From positions 1 to 11,417 of the forward strand of contig CAMCUE010000016.1 in NCBI GenBank assembly GCA_945878705.1: 11,417 nucleotides of DNA. Reading direction: 5' to 3'. Both the position numbers and the translations under genes were made by a program. The notes beneath the pieces are model-generated. The model saw only the letters and a list, made by a program, of their open reading frames with translations. It had not been told where the DNA came from and did no database searches. Each line of letters opens with the position of its first letter. Within the stretch, counting starts at the first letter, position 1. The DNA is from Ferrithrix thermotolerans DSM 19514 (GTDB lineage: Bacteria > Actinomycetota > Acidimicrobiia > Acidimicrobiales > Ilumatobacteraceae). Shown piece after piece: positions 6,003-11,417 of this stretch.

Positions 6003-7912
6003 AACAGTGCTCCCCGCAACAAGAACCAAGCTAGAACGACAACGGCGCCGAGACTAATCAATAACGCGTACGCTCGAACGAATCCATTTTGCGCACGACG
6101 CAAAGAACTTGCAATACGCCGAATAACTGATCCGACTCCATTGACGATGCCATCAACGATGTTGGTGTCGATCCATGCGAGCAAATTAAAACCTGCCACG
6201 CCTGGGCCAGCAATAAGCCGACTTGCAGCAGCATCGTAATACCACGCTTGCTCAAGAACTTTTGGCTCAACCACTTTTAACCAAGACTTTGCATAAACAG
6301 CAACCGACGCGGCGATTCCAACTATTGCAACCACGATCGCCACAACAAGCAATAAATATTTATTTTGATATGCCCAAGTCTCGTGAATGTGCGCCTCAGA
6401 TTCTTCAACTACAGGTGCGAGCCAGCGTTCAAGAAAATTGAGGTTCTTACCGAACGGCAATTGCATTGCACCGCCGACTATGGACAGCAAAGATAAAACT
6501 ACAAGTGGCGCCAACATCACTTTCGGGCTCTCATGCGGAGTGATGTCGCCGTGCGCACCGTGTTCGGCGCTGTGATCGTTCCAATTTGCTTTGCCGTAAA
6601 AAACCATGATCACTTGGCGAGTCATGTAGAAAGCTGTGAGCAGTGCAGTTATTAATCCAACTACATAAAGACCGCGGTTGTTGGCATAAACATAGAGCAA
6701 AATCTCATCCTTCGACCAGAAGCCAGCAAACGGTGGCACGCCAGCGATTGCTAACCAACCAATAATAAAAGTGAATGCTGTAACCGGCATTACCTTGCGC
6801 AGTGCACCCATCCGACGCATGTCTTGCTCATGATGCATGCCGTGAATTACAGAACCTGAACCGAGAAACAGCAACGCTTTGAAGAATGCGTGAGTCACCA
6901 TGTGAAAAATTGCAGCAACATAGGCACCTGATCCGACTGCTAAAAACATGTATCCCAATTGTGAAACGGTGCTATACGCAAGAACTTTTTTAATATCGTT
7001 TTGCGCAACGGCGACTGTTGCTGCATACAGCGCAGTGGCTGCACCAACCACAGCAATCACTGTCGGTGCCCACTCGTATGACGCGTGCAGAATTGGACTC
7101 ATTCGAGTCATCAAGAACACGCCTGATGTAACCATCGTTGCTGCATGGATTAATGCTGAAACTGGTGTTGGTCCTTCCATTGCATCTGGCAGCCAAAGAT
7201 AAAGCGGAAGCTGAGCACTCTTGCCACATGCGCCAACGAACAACAACAACCCGATTGCTGTTGCCGTAACTGGAGCAAGTGCACCACTATGCGCAGATTC
7301 ATTTATTGCCCCGTATGACAGCGTGCCCAAACTATGAAAAGCAAGAAACATTGCGGTCATCACACCAAAGTCGCCGATGCGATTAGTTACGAACGCCTTC
7401 TTGCCAGCGACTGCCGCACTGTTGCGGGTATGCCAGAACGAAATTAAAAAATAGCTACATGCACCGACACCTTCCCAACCTAAGAAAGTAACGAGTAGAT
7501 TCTCGCCAAGCACCAGCATCAACATGCTGAACACGAAGAGATTTAAATACAAAAAGAATTTTGAGAATTTGGCGTCACCATGCATATAACCAATTGCGTA
7601 GAGATGAATCAATGTTGAGATTCCTGTAACGAATAGCGCCATCACAATGCTGAGTGGGTCTGCCAGCACCGCAAGATCAACTTGTAGCGCGCCAACACGA
7701 ATCCAAGAAAACAGATTGACAATATGGCTGCGTTCTTCTGCAGGAAGACCCAGCATTTCAAAGTACGCGAGAACTGTGATTAGAAATGATGAAGCAGTAG
7801 CCGTGGTCGCGACCCATCCTGCGCGGGGGTCACCGAGTTTTCGACCAAAAACTAGATTGATCATCGCCCCAGCAAGTGGCAGTACTGGTATCAACCAAAT
7901 CAAGTCGAGCAC
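5999..7912 (-). CDS. nuoL: NADH-quinone oxidoreductase subunit L (distal proton-translocating subunit)
   Basis: The most distal antiporter-like subunit of complex I, carrying the long amphipathic lateral helix that braces the membrane arm. The 637-residue length is normal and allows about 16 membrane helices. Pump residues are visible: E147 in FLGWEGVGACSYFLI, K231 in VGACGKSAQLPLYLWLPDAM, H256 in ALIHAATMV, and K401/D402 in FWSKDEILL. EGPTPVSALIHAATMVTSGV (246-265) is a family hallmark. A hydrophilic loop at about 441-463 holds several histidines (H447, H451, H454, H460), and HESP is common in NuoL. The C-terminal part, residues about 500-637, fits the lateral helix plus a last membrane helix. 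The start is GTG at 7912, 2 bases after the nuoK stop, with no clear Shine-Dalgarno; an ATG at 7914 is out of frame. Translation probably depends on ribosomes finishing nuoK. Confidence 0.97.
   Translation of the reverse strand: MLDLIWLIPVLPLAGAMINLVFGRKLGDPRAGWVATTATASSFLITVLAYFEMLGLPAEERSHIVNLFSWIRVGALQVDLAVLADPLSIVMALFVTGISTLIHLYAIGYMHGDAKFSKFFLYLNLFVFSMLMLVLGENLLVTFLGWEGVGACSYFLISFWHTRNSAAVAGKKAFVTNRIGDFGVMTAMFLAFHSLGTLSYGAINESAHSGALAPVTATAIGLLLFVGACGKSAQLPLYLWLPDAMEGPTPVSALIHAATMVTSGVFLMTRMSPILHASYEWAPTVIAVVGAATALYAATVAVAQNDIKKVLAYSTVSQLGYMFLAVGSGAYVAAIFHMVTHAFFKALLFLGSGSVIHGMHHEQDMRRMGALRKVMPVTAFTFIIGWLAIAGVPPFAGFWSKDEILLYVYANNRGLYVVGLITALLTAFYMTRQVIMVFYGKANWNDHSAEHGAHGDITPHESPKVMLAPLVVLSLLSIVGGAMQLPFGKNLNFLERWLAPVVEESEAHIHETWAYQNKYLLLVVAIVVAIVGIAASVAVYAKSWLKVVEPKVLEQAWYYDAAASRLIAGPGVAGFNLLAWIDTNIVDGIVNGVGSVIRRIASSLRRAQNGFVRAYALLISLGAVVVLAWFLLRGALL
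6010..6015 (-). promoter_or_regulatory. Shine-Dalgarno of nuoM that decides its start
   Basis: GGGGAG on the minus strand lies 7 nt before the GTG at 6002. It is inside the last codons of nuoL and downstream of the rival TTG start at 6029, so it supports the GTG and argues against the TTG. Confidence 0.6.
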
Positions 7913-7914
7913 AT

Positions 7915-8235
7915 TTAACCGTTCAGTTCGGTGAGATCGTCGGCAGTTACAGAACTTCGATTTCGCATAATTGCCACGATGATGCCAAGGCCAACTACGA
8001 CTTCGGCAGCAGCCACAACCATTACGAAAAACACGATTGTCTGACCGTTGATGTCGTTGAGTTTTCGTGCCAAAGTTACGAAGCTCAAATTCACTGCGTT
8101 GAGCATCAACTCAATACACATAAACATCACAAGTGGATTGCGACGAACAAGTACGCCAAATGTTCCGATGCCAAAAAGTATCGCGCTAAGCACGAGATAC
8201 CAAGTAGCGGTTGGCACTAACAAGGCAGCGATCAC
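7915..8235 (-). CDS. nuoK: NADH-quinone oxidoreductase subunit K
   Basis: Small three-helix subunit of the complex I membrane arm, homologous to MnhC/MrpC, relaying protons between NuoJ/NuoH and NuoN. It is 106 residues, close to the usual 100. The two membrane glutamates of the family are present: E42 in [14 protein letters not shown] and E78 in [15 protein letters not shown]. The short hydrophilic C-tail (about 91-106) is slightly longer than the minimum. The start is GTG at 8235, overlapping the nuoJ TGA by 4 bases (GTGA). A weak GGA at 8245-8247 lies 9 nt upstream. Despite its size the motifs make the identity certain. Confidence 0.96.
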   Translation of the reverse strand: MIAALLVPTATWYLVLSAILFGIGTFGVLVRRNPLVMFMCIELMLNAVNLSFVTLARKLNDINGQTIVFFVMVVAAAEVVVGLGIIVAIMRNRSSVTADDLTELNG

Positions 8236-8780
8236 TTTGAAGTTTCCACTTCGACTGATTTAATTCGTCGAGAAAGAAGCACGGTACCCACAACAGCAAC
8301 AACTAACAGCACTGAAGTGACTTCAAATGCAACAACATATTTAGAAAAAATTGACTCGGCGAGTTGTGTTGTATTGGCGTCTGTGCCTGTATTTAAATCT
8401 GGAATATTTATTCCTTCTCCTCGTTCATGTAGCGCACCGCTGCCGGTGGTGAATGCAGCGACAAGAATTCCGATTAGACCAAGACTGACGATTACTGCAA
8501 GCGGTCGTTGCGCTGTAAGCGGCTCGGTTCGAAGATTCTCGACACGGTCAACGCCGAGCAACATGATCACAAACAAAAACAACACGACGATTGCTCCTGC
8601 ATAAACAATCACCTGAACTGCGGCCAGAAAGTGTGCCTCTTGGGCAACAAATAAAACCGCTACCCCGAACAGCGTCAGGACAAGACTTAATGCTGCGTGC
8701 ACGGGATGACTGCGGGTTATTACGCCGACTGCACCCACAAGAATCATTAGCGCGGCACAACCAAAAACAAAAAATTCCAT
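8232..8780 (-). CDS. nuoJ: NADH-quinone oxidoreductase subunit J
   Basis: Membrane subunit of complex I next to NuoK and NuoH; its third helix takes part in the conformational coupling of quinone reduction to pumping. The 182-residue protein has about five membrane helices. The hallmark is the segment from [16 protein letters not shown] (55-70) into VIMLLG. A polar loop at about 112-145, with [19 protein letters not shown] at its end, precedes the last helix. The start is ATG at 8780, immediately after the nuoI TAG with no bases between (TAGATG); the upstream sequence has only a weak AAGAG. Length and motif order are normal for the family. Confidence 0.95.
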   Translation of the reverse strand: MEFFVFGCAALMILVGAVGVITRSHPVHAALSLVLTLFGVAVLFVAQEAHFLAAVQVIVYAGAIVVLFLFVIMLLGVDRVENLRTEPLTAQRPLAVIVSLGLIGILVAAFTTGSGALHERGEGINIPDLNTGTDANTTQLAESIFSKYVVAFEVTSVLLVVAVVGTVLLSRRIKSVEVETSK

Positions 8781-9413
8781 CTATTCGCTCTTATCTTCTG
8801 CAGGACGCACGCCGTGACCTAGTTCGCCACTCCATGACACGACACCAACAAAGTTTGCATCGCCTGATGCTGCTGTCGCCCGCATCCAGCCCGACGTGTT
8901 CTGATCTTCACCTTCGCGCCAATCTTCCCAAGCAAGTTGCTGCGGTTTGCCTGAATTGTCAACAAGAAGTTCGTCTTTTGTATAGATCGCATCTTTGCGA
9001 TTTGTAAATGAAAACTCAAACATTTTAGTTTCGGTGATTGCTTCTGTCGGACACGCTTCAACGCACAGGTCACAGTGAATACATCGCAGGTAGTTGATTT
9101 CATAAATCCAACCGAATCGTTCGCCTGGTGATGTCGGGTTCGTTGGATCGTTGTCGGCGCCGCGAACGTGAATACATTTTGCTGGACACACTGCAGCGCA
9201 CAATTCGCATCCGATGCATTTTTCCATTCCGTCTTCGTAACGATTGAGAACATGTCGACCGTGCATTCGTTCTGGCTTGTCTAACTTCTCGTCCATTTTG
9301 ACGGCACGCTTCTTATTTCGACGAAATACACGACCACCTGAATATTGGGTGGTCACACGATTCTTCTCTCCGCGTTGACGAAGCGTAACTATAAATCCAC
9401 CGAGGTAGCCCAT
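8781..9413 (-). CDS. nuoI: NADH-quinone oxidoreductase subunit I (two-cluster 4Fe-4S ferredoxin-type)
   Basis: Peripheral-arm subunit that passes electrons from NuoG through clusters N6a and N6b toward NuoB and the quinone. The 210-residue protein has two complete CxxCxxCxxxCP motifs: C66, C69, C72, C76 and C111, C114, C117, C121. The N-terminal 60 residues are basic and include TTQYSGGR and [20 protein letters not shown], a stretch I associate with actinobacterial NuoI. After the clusters, [20 protein letters not shown] is the family tail, followed by about 60 polar residues with no cluster motif. The start is ATG at 9413, sharing one base with the nuoH stop (TAATG); AAGGA lies about 11 nt upstream, a slightly long spacing. 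It is normal for its place in the operon, and all eight cluster cysteines are intact. Confidence 0.97.
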   Translation of the reverse strand: MGYLGGFIVTLRQRGEKNRVTTQYSGGRVFRRNKKRAVKMDEKLDKPERMHGRHVLNRYEDGMEKCIGCELCAAVCPAKCIHVRGADNDPTNPTSPGERFGWIYEINYLRCIHCDLCVEACPTEAITETKMFEFSFTNRKDAIYTKDELLVDNSGKPQQLAWEDWREGEDQNTSGWMRATAASGDANFVGVVSWSGELGHGVRPAEDKSE

Positions 9414-10630
9414 TAGAACATCGATCCTTGAATCTCACGCTCGCGCGCGCTCTTTGAAAATGCTGCTTGTAAAAGTAAATAACAGGCCACCATCACAACA
9501 ACCGAAGAGCCTGTCACTATAAAGATGTTCCAATCATTTTGTCGAGCCAGGCGCTGTGAAGCCAGAAGCATGAACCAACCAAGTGATCCCGGGATAAGAA
9601 CTTTCCATCCAAGATCCATAAGTTGGTCATATCTCAAACGAGGAAGAGTTGCTCGGAACCAAATATAGATATATAAAAACACGAGAACTTTGGCAAGAAG
9701 CCAGAAAGTACCCTCAAGTGCATTCGGAAGCAATGGAATATCAAATACAAAATTACCAAACGCAACAGGTTGTGGTCCACCAAAAAATAGTGTGACAATC
9801 AGTGCCGACATCGTGACTGTGTTCATGAATTCCGCAAGATAGAAGAGTGCAAACCGAATTGATGAATATTCGGTATTAAAGCCACCGACAAGTTCTTGTT
9901 CTGCCTCAACCAAGTCAAATGGTGGTCGATTCAACTCGGCAGTTGCTGCGATCAGGAAAATAATAAATGGAATGAAACCAGTTGAGATCACATTCCATTG
10001 GGTAATTGTTGTTTGGGCTGCAACAATACCACTTGTTGAAAGTGTGCCAGCGAGCAACAACACCGACGCAAGAGATAAACCGAGTGCTGCTTCATAACTA
10101 ACCATTTGTGCTGAAGCGCGCACAGAACCAATCAGCGGATATTTAGATCCACTTGACCAACCAGCGAGCATGATGCCATACACCGCAATCGACGAAATTG
10201 CCAGAGCAAATAAAACGCCAATCGGTGGGTCGGCAAGTTGGACTTTAGTTACATGACCGAACCAGGTAACTTCACCACCGTTTCCATTGCGAAAGTCGCC
10301 ACCTAGCGGAATGATTGCAAAGGCCAAAAATGCCGGCACAAACGACAAGAACGGTGCGAGAGCAAACACAAAACGGTCGGAGCGATTTGGAATTAAGTCT
10401 TCTTTAAAGAACAACTTGATTCCGTCGGCAAGAGTCTGCAGTATTCCGAATGGACCGGTTTTATTTGGTCCGATTCGATTTTGCATTCCGGCGATCGCTT
10501 TGCGCTCAAACCACACCATCAACATTGTGGCCAACAATCCGACGATGAAAACAACAACAACTTTCAACAACACGATCAGCAATGGAGCCCACAGCAGATT
10601 GTCGACAAGAAGCTCGTCAAGAGCGATCAT
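9413..10630 (-). CDS. nuoH: NADH-quinone oxidoreductase subunit H (quinone-site membrane subunit)
   Basis: Membrane subunit at the joint of complex I, forming the quinone chamber with NuoB and NuoD and anchoring the peripheral arm. It is 405 residues with eight or more membrane helices. [20 protein letters not shown] (41-60) and [20 protein letters not shown] (232-251) are the two family signatures, and NTEYSSIRF follows. [19 protein letters not shown] (325-343) is the conserved loop at the quinone end. The acidic residues of the quinone-to-membrane proton path (E236-equivalent region, E242, E244, E246) are kept. The start is ATG at 10630, overlapping the nuoG TGA by 4 bases (ATGA), with no strong Shine-Dalgarno, so coupling to nuoG is likely. 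A C-terminal extension of polar residues (about 392-405) is unremarkable. Confidence 0.97.
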   Translation of the reverse strand: MIALDELLVDNLLWAPLLIVLLKVVVVFIVGLLATMLMVWFERKAIAGMQNRIGPNKTGPFGILQTLADGIKLFFKEDLIPNRSDRFVFALAPFLSFVPAFLAFAIIPLGGDFRNGNGGEVTWFGHVTKVQLADPPIGVLFALAISSIAVYGIMLAGWSSGSKYPLIGSVRASAQMVSYEAALGLSLASVLLLAGTLSTSGIVAAQTTITQWNVISTGFIPFIIFLIAATAELNRPPFDLVEAEQELVGGFNTEYSSIRFALFYLAEFMNTVTMSALIVTLFFGGPQPVAFGNFVFDIPLLPNALEGTFWLLAKVLVFLYIYIWFRATLPRLRYDQLMDLGWKVLIPGSLGWFMLLASQRLARQNDWNIFIVTGSSVVVMVACYLLLQAAFSKSAREREIQGSMF

Positions 10631-11417
10631 CTGAGTTGCTCAATCCGAACATCAACTACATCTGAAGTGATGTCTAACAGCGGTCGAATATCGACGCTCG
10701 TGTGGTTGTATGGCAACCATGCGGTTCCACGATGCACGCCACTGTGGGCATTTACTGGCAGCACAATACTTTTGTCATCAATGCCGACTCTGATATTTGT
10801 GCCGTCCACTACACCGATTCGAGCCAGATCAAGTGGGCTGACATAGATTGCTGACTTGGTGATGATTCCGACAAGTGAAGGACTGGTCGATGTCGATTGT
10901 GCGTTGTCATACATCGTGCGAGAAACAATTAATCGATAACTATATGAATTTCGCTCTACTAGAACTACCGAAGCCCGCGAAATTGTTGCTGAAGCTTCAT
11001 TTACCATCAACACACCGTCGCTATTAATCACTGGATTGTTTGCACACGAAGAAAACTCGGCGATGCTTGAGGTCATTTTTTGATGCAACTGATCAAGGCT
11101 TGATACCCCGAGATCAATGCCGAGACTCAGTCCAAGTTCAGTTGCAATCATCCAATCTGGACGAGATGTACCACGCGGGGTAATCTGCTGCGTTACATTG
11201 CTGATTCGTCCTTCAAGATTGGTAGTCGTACCTGCTTTTTCTGTAAATGTTGCAGCAGGAAGAACAACATCGGCATTGCGGTTCGAACTATTTATAAAAG
11301 TGTCGATGCTGATCACGCTTCTGGTTCGATTAAATGCTCGAGCAACAAGATCTGAGTCGGCAACATCAGCGAGTGGGTCTGCTCCAAGCAGAATTAGGCA
11401 TTCTATTTTTCCAGCTG
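10627..11417 (-). CDS. nuoG: NADH-quinone oxidoreductase subunit G, C-terminal part (5' end outside window)
   Basis: The largest peripheral-arm subunit of complex I, with N-terminal Fe-S clusters and a molybdopterin-oxidoreductase-like scaffold. Only the last 262 residues are here, and the frame is open to the window edge. Counting from the first complete codon, ILLGADP at 8-14, NADVVLPAATFTEKAGT at 47-63 and NLEGRISN at 66-73 are hallmarks of the molybdopterin-oxidoreductase fold. The last 75 or so residues form the C-terminal beta-barrel-like domain found in this superfamily. The Fe-S cluster region lies outside. The GTG at 11316 is internal, because the family motif GADP lies upstream of it in the same frame. 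Its TGA overlaps the nuoH ATG. Operon position makes NuoG far more likely than a formate dehydrogenase or nitrate reductase. Confidence 0.93.
   Translation of the reverse strand, partial: AGKIECLILLGADPLADVADSDLVARAFNRTRSVISIDTFINSSNRNADVVLPAATFTEKAGTTTNLEGRISNVTQQITPRGTSRPDWMIATELGLSLGIDLGVSSLDQLHQKMTSSIAEFSSCANNPVINSDGVLMVNEASATISRASVVLVERNSYSYRLIVSRTMYDNAQSTSTSPSLVGIITKSAIYVSPLDLARIGVVDGTNIRVGIDDKSIVLPVNAHSGVHRGTAWLPYNHTSVDIRPLLDITSDVVDVRIEQLR

Noticed and set aside
7876..8220. Plus-strand open frame of 114 codons antisense to nuoK and the start of nuoL
   Set aside because: The product is His- and Lys-rich low-quality sequence with no motif, explained as a shadow of the nuoK codon pattern.
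8591..9007. Plus-strand open frame of 138 codons across the nuoI/nuoJ junction
   Set aside because: It spans two well-supported genes on the other strand, has no recognisable domain and no ribosome binding site.
11314..11316. GTG at 11316 as the start of a separate 229-residue protein
   Set aside because: The frame stays open upstream to the window edge, and the upstream residues (ILLGADP and following) are a family motif of NuoG, so this codon is internal.
2983..11417. Possible extra or accessory gene hidden in the nuo operon
   Set aside because: Genes abut or overlap at every junction and follow the standard G to N order, leaving no room for another gene.

Overview
The window carries the distal end of a respiratory complex I operon, a convergent two-gene unit for threonine deamination and a class-I glutamine amidotransferase-like hydrolase, and most of a membrane-anchored glycosyltransferase. 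The organism is most likely an actinobacterium. The complex I proteins read like actinobacterial homologues, for example the NuoI stretches [20 protein letters not shown] and [18 protein letters not shown] and the NuoH stretch [18 protein letters not shown]. They resemble Acidimicrobiia in particular, though I cannot confirm the class without a search. Base composition is moderate, not the high GC of soil actinobacteria, and intergenic space is almost absent. Both fit a compact aquatic actinobacterial genome; that lifestyle is inference.

Layout from left to right: (1) positions 1-958, minus strand: family 2 glycosyltransferase, with only its last few residues beyond the left edge. (2) 959-1021: a 63-base divergent intergenic region with a TANNNT -10-like hexamer exactly 8 nt before each ATG and no obvious Shine-Dalgarno on either side, suggesting leaderless transcripts. 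(3) 1022-2236 and 2242-2952, plus strand: threonine ammonia-lyase with one C-terminal ACT-like domain, then a peptidase C26 (gamma-glutamyl hydrolase-type) protein 5 bases later. (4) 2963-2990: an A/T stem-loop between convergent genes, overlapping the nuoN stop codon. (5) 2983-11417, minus strand: nuoN, nuoM, nuoL, nuoK, nuoJ, nuoI, nuoH and the C-terminal part of nuoG. They are transcribed right to left in the standard G-H-I-J-K-L-M-N order; nuoA-F and the operon promoter would lie beyond the right edge.

The nuo genes encode the end of the NADH-to-quinone electron path and the proton-pumping membrane arm. NuoG (scaffold and Fe-S subunit) and NuoI (two 4Fe-4S clusters) carry electrons to the quinone site roofed by NuoH. 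NuoJ and NuoK connect NuoH to the three antiporter-like subunits NuoN, NuoM and NuoL. Every visible junction lies between a 4-base overlap and a 2-base gap, so the genes look translationally coupled and made in fixed ratio. All catalytic residues I looked for are present and no gene is broken. I found no mobile element, CRISPR array, tRNA, rRNA or defence system. The points worth a second look are start-site, junction and small-structure observations, not a new biological system.
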